Positions 13,601-23,800 of a DNA stretch of 64,000 nucleotides are shown one piece after another. Location of the stretch: the NCBI GenBank assembly GCA_948470475.1, contig OX419335.1, positions 32,818,280-32,882,279 of the forward strand. The letters are read 5' to 3'. The stretch is from Galaxea fascicularis. Lineage: Eukaryota; Cnidaria; Anthozoa; Scleractinia; Euphylliidae. Each line of letters begins with the position of its first letter. The first letter of the stretch is position 1. The notes under the pieces were generated by a model that worked only from the letters and a program-made list of their open reading frames with translations, was not told where the DNA came from and ran no database searches. Made by a program: the position numbers and the translations under genes.

Positions 13601-15596
13601 AAGCTGCAATGTTTGAGCAAGGTTCATTTGATCCATAACAGTACAGCTGGATATTGTCTGATATGTGACAACTAATGTCCCTGACTGCACCTGTAGATAG
13701 AACAGCAAAGGACAACAGGCACAACAAGTTAATTATCTATTTGTCACTACCCCAATTTGATCATCATGTCACTTGAAATCCAGAGTACCCCCCCCCCCCC
13801 TTGGGGCTTAGGATTGCATAACAGCATTCACTTGTAAGGTCTTTCAAAAACAAACCAAAATAAAACAAAAAATATGCGCTGGTTTGCTACAAAGTAACCA
13901 CTTACTAAGTGTCTATACCCCCTTTAAGTTGCCACTTCTATGAAAAGATAGGGCTACACCTCTTTGAAACCTCTATTAAATTTCATTCTATCTTTGTAGG
14001 GTGCAGCTCTATTGTTTTAGGGCTAGGTGCCATTGTTTTGATTGTTTGTCTATTGTTTTCTTCAACCAATCTTGTGAGGTCTTGCAAATGGTGTAGGGCT
14101 GTCCCTATGAAGTGGGCTTGGCCACTTTTTGGTGGGGTCACATCATGATGCACACTCTCCCATTGTTTTTGTCCCACTAAGTGCCTACTGGAAAAACTTA
14201 ACGTCAGTGTGTGGTTCTTGAACATTTCCATACCTCCCCACACAGAAAGTCAACAGAAATTCCAAAGGGGAGGGGGGGTGGCAAAAGGAAACGTTTTTAA
14301 AGAAAAGTATGGAGCTGCATTGGAATGTCAGGAGGAGTGTGGGAGGGGAGGGAATACAAACCAAAAACCCATGGGAGGGGGGGGGGGGAGGGGTTATGAA
14401 TTTTTTCTGGAACCACACAATTTCTAACAACCTCTGTTCAGTGGCCAACCCTTTTTAAGTGGTTACATGCATCTCTGAGGGTGCATGCTTAATGGGGATT
14501 AGACTGTCTCAAACTTACCTGATAGGTTGTCTCCAAATATTATAGCCCTCACGGCCACCACAGACATACAATGCCTCAGTGAGTCAAACCTAAGGTTAGT
14601 GTTGATAAGTGCAGTGACAACACCAAGTTTGGACAACCCAAGCCATATGCAAACATATTCAGGGCAGGAATCCAGAAAGAGAGCTACAGTGTCACCCTTC
14701 TTGTAACCCTGTGTCTTGAAGTAATTTGCAATTCTGTTGGAGTAATCTTCAACATCTTGGAATGTCCATCGTTTGTGTTCAAAGATGAAAGCTGTCTTCT
14801 GGGGATGTTTGGTGATGGTTTGCCGAAACATATCTGCCAATGTGTCATTATGCTTTACATGCTTTGCATGCATGCTCACCAAATTTGAGACTACGTAAAC
14901 AAACCTGTGGAAAGTTAAATGAAGAAAGCTAAAGTAACAAATGAAAGTCACTTTATTTGGATTAAGAAGGGACTAACTTATCTACAAAATTGTTGCTAAG
15001 GAAAGTTCCCAACCCTCATATCTTGGAAACCCTAACTTGTAAGCTGTCTGGCTATGTTATAGAACAGGTTTTCAAGATTTTTAAGTCACAACCAATTTCG
15101 AAAGTCACGTGACCAGAACATAAAAAAGCCTAAAACTCGAGCAGCATACAACTCTTAAAACTTGAGAAGTTATTTTGATGGTTAACCATCGCCAAGGTGG
15201 AGAAGTTTGCATAACTGTGAGAGTTAAGTCCTGTCATAAGCACACAAATTCATACAGTTTTGTCACTATCATTACAGTTATGTATGTTAATTAACATGTA
15301 TTTACAGTGTCTGTTCCTATGGCAATTCACTCTTATCCAGTCCACCCACTTGATTTCAATATCTTAGTGATTTCCAACTTAGAAAACTTTAAACGAGGAC
15401 ACCAACTTGAGCTAACATATTTGTATGTTTGCTGGATCATGCACATGAGGCACCATTAGCAAATATCAAAATGGAATGCCAAAGATGGCCAGAAAAGCCT
15501 TTAATTTTGGGGAGGCCTGGAACCCAGTATGTTGCCGTGGTAACAAAACTGTTAAGCTCGGAGCACATTCAGTAGAATCTTACTGCAAAGAATCAA

Positions 15597-15627
<31 letters not shown>

Positions 15628-16660
15628 GTTTTCATCATATTTTATCAAAATTGGGATGAGTGTATGACGTCATCACTTGTTTAATTTGCATATTTTGAAA
15701 TCTTGAATATCTCTGGAAAGAAAAGAGATATTTGAAAAGGATAAACAGCATTTTTCTTCTCATACAGACTACTTGTTTATGCTTTAAAATGGCTTAGATA
15801 GGAAAGATGTGATTTTCGTCATAGAACCACTTTAAGATCTTTGGAAAACAAAGGGCCTGAAGTTCCTATATTTTCATCCTGCGTTTTAAACTTATGACAG
15901 AAAAGGAAAGATTGCAATAAAGACAGAGAAAAAGAGAGTTGTAAAGTAATCTGACATTCACAACTGTATGCAACTTTGGCCTTGATAATTATCGCTATCA
16001 TACTCAACCTCATCCAATAATTGTTAAATATTAAAACAATGGCAACATGTAAGTTGTGCACTGTATAGCGGTTCCATTTCAAATGAGTGTCGAAAGTAAT
16101 TTCGCAATGCAATCGCATTGGTTTTACGACACTCAACTGAAAAGGAAGATCATTATATCAATAAACTGTCCATTAAGGGACAAAAAGTACATTCAAGTCA
16201 AATAACTATCTTAGAACAAACAAACGTAGAAACAAATTAAACAAGCAAACAAATGAAAAACAAGCGGCGTAAAGTAAGCGAGCGTAAGTTAATTTAAAAA
16301 CTTTGTATTATAAGCTCGAAAAATTAAAAACTTGTTGTAGGGCCAGGCTGATCGCAAACACGCAAAGTTCCTTACTCCTGAAAATGTGATCATGAAACTG
16401 CCTTAAAATCTGAGAACTAATGAATCTCTCTACGACGGTGTTTACTACAAAACATTCAGCAGGTGATGAAGCGTACGATCGATCGACTTCACCTACTTCA
16501 AATCCCGGAGTATTGTTCGAAAGAACACCCGTGGAAAAGATCTTCCTCCTGAAAACAGAAAAGCACCAAACAAGAGAACTGGGTATAAAATCCAGGGAAG
16601 TTGGATGTAGTATGCAAGAAATGAAAAGACGGCAAACACAACTGCCCACGTATACGCCAT
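7623..16660 (-). CDS. SLC27A4-like: SLC27/FATP-like acyl-CoA synthetase, gene B (complete)
   Basis: Seven coding exons on the minus strand: 16497-16660, 14519-14904, 13529-13690, 12465-12534, 11005-11203, 9271-9643 and 7623-8200. They join in frame to 643 residues, the usual FATP length. Visible features are an N-terminal membrane helix (MAYTWAVVFAVFSFLAYYIQ), the AMP-binding signature FTSGTTGLPK near residue 245, [48 protein letters not shown], and the FATP/VLACS signature [17 protein letters not shown] near 505-520. The C-terminus is KITRGELRM. Known family role: ATP-dependent activation of long and very long fatty acids at ER or plasma membrane. I chose the start at MAYTW because gene A starts identically; an in-frame ATG at 16711 would add 17 residues. 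A LINE tail lies within about 75 bp upstream of the start. Confidence 0.93.
8691..9060 (-). mobile_element. tRNA-derived SINE
   Basis: Read on the minus strand, the head GTGGTCGTATGGCTCAGTTG is tRNA-like, with an A box (TGGCTCAGTTGGTAG, 9038-9052) and a B box (GGTTCAAACCC, about 8998-9008). A unique body of about 300 bp follows, then a (AAATA/TAAA)n tail at 8691-8711. This is the classic Pol III SINE layout. It lies in intron 6 of gene B in sense orientation and abuts a pogo-like element at 9062. Confidence 0.85.
9062..9219. mobile_element. Pogo-like MITE, copy 1 (left end disrupted)
   Basis: The right end GGGGTTCCACTG and the repeated block 'cgttaatacgaccacc' match the copies at 13272-13440 and 25237-25426. 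The internal block 'gaactgcataagcccac' is shared by all three. The left terminus is missing where the SINE head abuts. It lies in an intron of gene B. Confidence 0.7.
10706..10756 (-). ncRNA. Hammerhead ribozyme motif (type I, Penelope-like element family)
   Basis: Read on the minus strand, the 51-nt sequence contains the core CTGATGA, a short stem II (GGC-CAAT-GCT), then GAAAC, GTC and the predicted cleavage site after GTC. Helix I pairs GGATTCGCT with AGC and GAATCC, leaving a TTTTA internal loop. Stem III is only the palindromic ACGT, as described for hammerheads of Penelope-like retroelements that work best as dimers (established knowledge). It lies in intron 5 of gene B and would be transcribed in sense orientation in the pre-mRNA. 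Activity is inferred, not shown. Confidence 0.75.
11510..11690 (+). repeat. G-rich interspersed repeat, copy 1
   Basis: Purine-rich sequence with runs of G, including 'aaaattatggag', 'ttggaatttccaaaaggggt' and the terminal 'ttttctggaaccacaaa'. The same order of blocks occurs at 14209-14425 and, reversed, at 23172-23340. The family is unnamed by me. The G runs could form quadruplexes. It lies in an intron of gene B. Confidence 0.6.
13272..13440. mobile_element. Pogo-like MITE, copy 2 (complete, TA flanks)
   Basis: This 169-bp element starts CAATGGAACCCC and ends GGGGTTCCACTG, an inverted pair with one mismatch. It is flanked by TA on both sides, as expected for the Tc1/mariner/pogo superfamily. 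'gaccacc' recurs near both ends. It has no coding capacity and lies between exons 3 and 4 of gene B. Confidence 0.8.
14209..14425 (+). repeat. G-rich interspersed repeat, copy 2
   Basis: Second copy of the family at 11510-11690, with the same sequence of blocks: 'tgtggttcttgaa', 'ggggagggggggtgg', 'agaaaagtatggag', long G runs and 'ttttttctggaaccacaca'. Inverted 'tgtggttc' and 'gaaccaca' at the two ends suggest short terminal inverted repeats. It lies in intron 2 of gene B. Confidence 0.6.
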
Positions 16661-16734
16661 TTTTAATTCACTCACGGGCGTCACAAATTCACCGCGCCCT
16701 GCACAGGTCACGCAACGTCAGTCCTGCATGCAGG

Positions 16735-17590
16735 ATGCTATATTTTTCACACTCGAGAAAGGCGAAGAACTGTTCAGTGTCCGAGCAACTATAGAAGGAA
16801 ACTTTGTACCTACAAACACTCTTATAAGGATTTATCGTTCGTTAATTGAGCCATACATTTCTTATGGTTTTACCGCCTGGGGCCAAGCTGCTAATTGTTA
16901 TCTGAACAAAGTATTTATTCTGCAAAAAAGACCGGGAAAAAAGAGCTCTCCGTTTAATATAATTCGCTGACTGCAGAGCTCATGCAATTCCTCTGTTTCT
17001 AAGCTCTTGCATATTACCTTTGAATTTGTTTTTCTTCAAGTATATGGCTATCCTCATGCATGAAGTTGCTAACCATTGCGCTCCTTCCAAAATTACTGAT
17101 CTTTTCATCAGTTCTGACTTTATACACTCTCACTATACCAGATTTTCAGCTGTTGGTAATTTTCACGTCCAAGGATCTAGAACTAATCAACAGTTATCAT
17201 CCTTTTCAAGAACTGGGGCGAGAATCTGGAAAAAAATTCCTTCTAAGCTACGCAAGTTGAGTAAAACACTTTTTAAGCAAAAATTGCGTAAATTACTCTT
17301 AAAGATTTTAGAGATTGAGGAGGTCTATGTTGACGTTGGGGCGATTACTTCTTCTCGTCTTTCTTCCTTACTTATCTAAGCTTACTTATTTGTTTATTTT
17401 TATTCTTTATTGTTGTTTTCACTATTACAAGTATATTGCCAAAAATTTTCAATTCTTCCAAGTCTTAGAAAATGAGTGTTAAATCAAAATTTATCATTGA
17501 TTGTTACCCACCTCGAATAGCTATGCTAACTGTGGGTAACAAATATTGTACAGTTGTTATTTGTCTATTAATAAATGAGATGAGATTTCC
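16735..17590 (+). mobile_element. LINE 3' fragment inserted at the gene B promoter
   Basis: Plus-strand frames read FVPTNTLIRIYRSLIEPYIS and YGFTAWGQAAN, the conserved end of a CR1-like reverse transcriptase. After a frame break comes the tail region FHVQGSRTNQQLSSFSRTGA with RIWKKIPSKLR. It ends near AATAAATGAGATGAGA, a typical short terminal repeat of such LINEs. It is 5' truncated, broken by at least one stop, and lies divergently within about 75 bp of the gene B start codon. Confidence 0.82.
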
Positions 17591-18396
17591 ACATAGCCGG
17601 CCATACATTACACTGACATTAGTTATACATACATCACTGTCATACTAACCCCGTTCCAAGAGTTTGAGTCACAAAATACATGCATAATTACTGTAACATA
17701 TGGGGCTGTGTGGAAATCACCAGGGCCACCTTAGTTCACCTTGTGTATTATGTCTAGATGTCTATACCTCGTAACCAGAGGTTTTCTCTTTGTTGCTGCC
17801 ATATAACTTCGATGAATTTGAAATCTCAGCATCCCGACATTTTTTTTGTCTTTTACGGGGAAAATGTACAAGCTCTTTTGTTATTAAATATTCTGGTCGT
17901 GAGTGATACTACAAAAAGATAAAAAAAAAAAAAAAAGAAAAAAGATCGTATTATGTGTACCTTGTAGTGTTAAGCCAATCCTTGCCCTCGTTAATCATGT
18001 TGCTATTACGTATTGCATGCTGAGACCATATGCTTGCACAGGTCGCCATCTCGAATAAAGATGTGTTGTCGATTACATGGAACGCGAATTGCACTCTAAA
18101 CAGGCCCATATAAATGACTTATCAAATATTTTAACAATGTTGGTTTCTAGATTGAAGCGGGCGGGGTGGTGTATTTGTCTCCTTTTTAGTTCCCATCGCG
18201 GTGCATTTGACCAACTTTTTTGTCCCCACCCCCAGGAGTTTACCGCCAATGCCTGAGGGTCGGCCCGCGAAGGAGGGGGGGGGGGGGATAGGGCGGCATG
18301 GGTGAGGCTGGGATTGACTGATGCATTAACAGTGGTACATTATTCAGTCCGTAAATTGTACACACCCCTACTCAAATTTGGCGCCCAATCTCTTCC

Positions 18397-18440
18397 CATG
18401 ACTAAGGGTTAACGCTCGAGGCGTTAGCTTTTAGAATCCT
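18397..18440 (+). ncRNA. Decayed hammerhead ribozyme repeat
   Basis: The segment contains 'aagggttaacgctcga' followed by 'gcgttagcttttagaatcc', which aligns with the intact copy at 10706-10756, including its distinctive AGCTTTTAGAATCC end. The catalytic CTGANGA is altered to ATGACTA and GAAA to GAGG, so it should be inactive. Confidence 0.55.
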
Positions 18441-20052
18441 TGTACGGTGGCCAATTTATATTGCCAACCCCGTCGATAAAACCAAACTCTCTTGCAACAC
18501 TATACTACTGACGCATCACTACAGTTTCTTTAGAAACTAACGCTTTTATTCGCTTCCACAAGTGACGGCCATTTTTGGCGCCGCTTTCATTTGGCCAACC
18601 TCAAACCTCATTCCCGAGATTAGAGGGTTAGCTACAAAATTCTCTCCAAAATGGCTTAAAATTCTTTCCAGAATTCCCCACAAGAAGATTTAAAGGTTTT
18701 GAAAATCTCTCGACCTAAAACGCTTTATACATTTTTTGTAATCTCCCCTGTTGAAAACAATGAAGAACACAACAATAGAAACAAGAAACATGCACAAAAA
18801 AACCATACAACAACACAGTTTGTTACAAAAGCCTCTGAACCGAGGCGGCATGCATTTCCAGTTCATCGGAAGCGTGATGGATTTCATTTTAATGCTTCTG
18901 ATTTCCCCCCCCTGTAAGCCCGTGATCGCGGTCACTTGCCAAGTATAATCTTGGACTATTTTGCGAGCTTCCTGTGGCTTCCAATCTTTTGTTCAGGTAT
19001 CTTAGATACTTAAACATAAGAGGGGGGTGGGGGAAGGGCAGGACGGCGCTCTCAAAACTGTTTCAGTTCTCGGCTTTGGTCCAAAACTAAACGCAATGCT
19101 AAACGGGGGGAGGGGGGAAAGCCCGACACCGGGCCCGACTGGCTGCAATGAATAAAAAAAAAGGCTGGCTTGGATATAGAAATTGAACTTATAATTCTCA
19201 TAATTACTATCATTATTGTTATTACTATAATACACAAGACTATTTTATTACTGTGAATTTAGGATATGATAAAATACGTTACAAGGAGGGAAATTCATCT
19301 AAGTGAAGGACGATCGCAGTGAAGATCAAGCTTAACTTCTCATCCAAGACATTCCGATACCAGTGTAGCGATAAAAACAAATTCGTTAGCAACTGAAAAC
19401 TTTATTTTAGAACTACGTCATGACGAAAAATCGCAAAGTAGAAAAATCGAAAAATTAAAGATACAAGGAAATTGGACAGCAGAATAACTTAACGAACAGT
19501 TTTTCTTTTACTGCAATCCAAAACATTTGAAAAAAAATGCTTTGCAAAAGCTTGAAAACCTTCCTTGCGATGGTCTTTCGTTTCGCGCTCATAATGAGAA
19601 GTACTTTTACCAGTTATTTGAACGTTTAACAGAACGGAAATTTTCCCAAGGATTAAGCCGCTTACGTCTGGGGACATTCCGAGAAGTTGTCTTAATTATA
19701 TGCCACAAAAAATTTAGTAATTTTATGAACAAGGTTTCGACAAATTCCCAATTTTACGGTTACAATTTGGTGTCGCGAAGTTGCCCAAGTCATTTGCTTA
19801 CAGAATCGTCTATTGACAATACATCCAAGTGACGATAACAAATCTCCGTTTTCAAAATTAAAACTTCATGCAGCGCGTTTTTGATGCTGAACCGGCGAAA
19901 TGTTCCATAAAATGCTCTTACTTGTCAGGCTGTCAGTAGTCTACTGTGGCAGTGAGATGAACCTCATTACAGAAAAAGTTCATGTCAAAATTTTTGCCGA
20001 TGGTAAGGAATTTGCTAACACTTTCTGCTAAAAGAGAAAGAAAACACAATCA

Positions 20053-20570
20053 CAGTCAACTCGCCCGCAAGTGACCACCCTTGGTGCACAACAAAGTGGT
20101 CGCTCAAAGGGAGGTAACATCAACAAAATTAACCCAAAACTGAACTGATTAACTAATTACATAAAGATATTACCGTTTTAGGTAAAATAAGGCTCAGGGA
20201 AAAGACTGAAAGCACTGGCATATTTCACATCGAATAACGCCTGGAAAATCTTCAGCTGAATCTTATACTACTGTTGAAACTTTGTTTTGAAGATTTTGAA
20301 GCAGATCGCTGTACCAATTCCAGTTTACCAAAAGATTTAATCATATCCATTTAATGGCACTCCGGGTCAGCGCTATTAAAACCCGAACTTTGCTGACATT
20401 TGAGTAATGAACTCTACCGATCATACGTGATCACGTTAGATGGTCGCTTACTGGAAACAGAAAACTAAAGAAAATGTCAAATTTCTGGCCTTAAGAGTGG
20501 TCGCGGTCGCTTGAGAAATTTGGTCGCTTACGGGAGGTGGTCTCTTACGAGAAGTGGTCGCTTAAATGTA
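20053..20570. mobile_element. Possible decayed pogo-like element
   Basis: The start CAGTCAACTCGCCCGCAAGTG resembles the end of the element at 31830-32481, and motifs of the type 'gtggtcgctta' recur up to about 20565. No clear right terminus or TA duplication is present. It lies downstream of gene C. Confidence 0.4.
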
Positions 20571-20837
20571 ATAAATGACTATACATATATATGAAAATTA
20601 TATATTTGAACTGCGAGGGAAAGATGTAAAGATATGAAGATGTAATGAATCGTCGCAATAAAGGCAACTTCAGTATTTGCGAAAAGAAAAAAGAAAAACA
20701 AAGAAAGCCTACAAAAAAGTCCAAAGCTCGCACAAGCCTGAAACTTTTTCAGTTTCAGTTTTGCAACTTCTGAAGTTGCGCAACTAATTGCACAGATCCA
20801 TTACACTTTTGTAGTGTCATCAAATTAAAGTTTGCTT

Positions 20838-23800
20838 CTACATTCTGATTTCTCCCCGAATGATTAGCTCGTATTTGGTCTCGTCCAGTGCCAGGTACAT
20901 CTTCTCCTTACTATCATAGTAGAACAACTGGTCCTCTATGACACCGATATCAAAACCCTCATTCCTCAGCTTGGTCTTCTGAAGTTTATACGTTCCCGTC
21001 AAGTTGACATTGTGCATGATTCTAAGAAACATCGGCCAAGCGTAGCTCGGCAACAGCTTCTTCAAACTGTGAACCAACTCTTCAAGATGAACTTTGATTT
21101 CCGGATCAGCAATGGCGGCCATTCCCGCGCGACCTTCAGTGCCTGGCACCAAGACACCGTAGACAACAACATCGCGCAGGCCCAATACTTTGCTCATGAC
21201 CGACTCGACTTCGGTCGTCGACACGTTCTCGCCGCGCCATCGGAAAGTGTCGCCTGTACGATCGTGAAAATAAATGTAACCGTACTCATCGCGTACTACC
21301 AGATCCCCTGAAAGGAAGGCTGTGTCTCCTTTGCAGAACACATCATGTGCCATTTTCTTGGAAGTCTCCATTGGGTTAAGGTAGCCGTCAAAACGATTAG
21401 CCGGATTATCTGTTATATACAAAAAAAGATCAACATACATTAGGGTCCCAAAGGGGTTTAGGGCTCCAGGATTAATTTTTCGGGGCCCTAGGGCTCCATA
21501 ATCATTGCTTTAGGGATCCAGGCAAAAATGGTCAGGGCTCCAGGCAGTGAAGTGATCGGGCTTCGGGCTCCATGGCAAAAAAATCAGGGCTCTGGGCCTC
21601 CTCCTCCCCTTTTGGGACCCTGATACATGAATCCCTTACAGAACTAATACTATTACATCCGGGGGGGAAACTTCGGTTGAGGTCTGGGTGAGGGAGGAGG
21701 TGGAGAGAGCTGAGGCGGACAAAACAGAGCCTGGAGGACCGAAGCATTTTTTGGCATCTCTTTACCACCCTGACCCACCTCCCCAACAAATTGGGGATTC
21801 ACCACAGTCACCATACCACATAAAACATCTGCTTGTTCCTGAGGAACTACAGAAAGACAAGTTAAAGTAAATACAAGTATATATTTTACACAATGATTCA
21901 CGCACACCGTGAATAAACGATTTAACAGAAAAACAGCTGTTTCAGCAACATAAAGCCTGAGAGAAATTTGATACTCCTGCCAATCTTTCCGCAACTGTTT
22001 TCACCAATGGGCATTAGTTGTCTTTTGGCCATTTTTCTATCACAAGAAACATAAACGCCTGTTGTCGGACCAATCAAAACAAAGTACCTTTGATGCTCTT
22101 TCCAACAATCTGACCAACTTCACCAGGTTTGGTCTTCACAGCTAATCCATCGGAACCACGCACGAGTTCCCCAGTGTCGGGATCAACTTTAAAAATCACT
22201 ACAGGATAAACGGCAGGTGCAATCTCTGACACGAAACCACAAGAACCAGGGGTGTTGTCTATATTAATTATGGAAGCAGTACCCTCTGTGGAGCCATAGA
22301 ACTCTCCTATCTGCTTGATGCCAAATCGTGACTGGAACTCTTCCCATATCTGAGGGCGAAGACCGTTGCCAAAAGCCAGGCGGACTGAGTGTTGTCTCTC
22401 TGAGGGACGATGAGGTTGCGCCAAAAGATAGCGACACAGCTCACCGATATACTGAACAACCTGGCATTAGAGACGAATTAAAGTGGCTATGAGCCACTGA
22501 ACTCCGAAATTGAATTACATATATCTTATTAATCAAGCGCGAGGGCCGCACTGGGAGAATATCGGCCCGAGGTTTTGACAGGACGGACCGAGCGCAGCGA
22601 GGTCCGTACAAAAAAAGACCGAGGTTAATAAGAGATTTATTACACGACTGAAGACAACGCGGGATCATTCGGGACACTACACGGTCCAATACTTAGAGAA
22701 TATCGGACTGGCAATAGAGCAATTTTATTGATCGATTTTAGTTATTGGCCCTCTGACTGACTTAAAATAAAAACCACAATTGATTTCTTTGTTAGGGTCC
22801 AAAGGAGGAGCGCGACATTTGCGTTAAATACAATTTTACGCATGATTAAGTCTGTTGTTTCCATCATAACAAATAGTCCTCTGATAACTATATTAACACT
22901 CACTGTAGCTTTTGATTCAACACAGTCATCCCAAAATTTGCTAGCTGAAAACTTTTGTCGCAGTGCCAGAGTGCAACCACGAATGAAACACTGACCAACT
23001 CCAAGAATTCCGGCAGCTGAATGATACAGTGGCATCACTGTGTAAACAATGTCATCAGGAGTAATGACCAAAGCGCATGTCACACCGAATGACATCCTAA
23101 AGAACCTGAAACATAAAAAAGACTGATGCAAACGATCAAAGATGTTAACAATAATTTTCTTTAGTAAATGCGTGATTCCGGAAAATATCCAGACCCCACT
23201 CCCCCAAATGAAAGGTTTTTTGTTTGCACCCCACCCCTCTGAAAATTCCAATTTAGCTCCATACTTTTCTTTAAAAACTTTTACTTTTTCCACCCCCCTC
23301 ACCCTTAGAAGTTCCACTGACCTTCTGTGGAAGAGGAGGAACAGCACAATGACCAAATTTGTCTTGATTCTCTCAGTATAAAGACAGGTTTAGACGATAC
23401 GAGTTTTGCTTACAACTGTTGGATGCAACTTCTGTAGTGCGCACTGCTCGCGCCATGCAAAAAAAATCGCATACGACTTGTCATTCAATATTACCTATGT
23501 CTACGACTGTCGCATGGCTTTTAAAAGCATGATTCGAAATCCTACGACGAATTTTAGGTCACGTGCGTCTGTGGTAGAGAAGTTGTAGGAGTATTCACAC
23601 GGCATAACTTTGTTCTACGTTGTGTGGCATATGTCAAGACGCGTAACAAATCGTACCGTCTAAATCGCCCTTAATACATCTTTAGTGGCTCAAGACTAAG
23701 GCCATTTTGTGGGACAATTTGGGAAGGGAGGAATGGAAAATGAAAATAAAAACAAAGCAAAAGTTAAAGTACTATTGTCTCCAGCGCAGCCGTTATCTAA

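Larger units (their letters stand above)
16661..20837. other. Intergenic region between SLC27-like genes B and C
   Basis: This holds a LINE 3' fragment (16735-17590), a decayed hammerhead repeat (18397-18440) and part of a pogo-like element (20053-20570). No convincing open frame was found. A 101-codon frame at 19527-19832 has no recognisable motif and is opposed by an overlapping frame. The promoter of gene B is probably within the first few hundred bases and is partly replaced by the LINE. Confidence 0.65.

Noticed and set aside
16088..16137. Inverted GAGTGTCG / CGACACTC pair
   Set aside because: Short arms and no flanking duplication; may be a MITE remnant but not supportable alone.
19527..19832. 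101-codon plus-strand frame in the gap between SLC27-like genes B and C
   Set aside because: No recognisable motif, no splice context, and an overlapping minus-strand frame of similar quality. Most likely chance.
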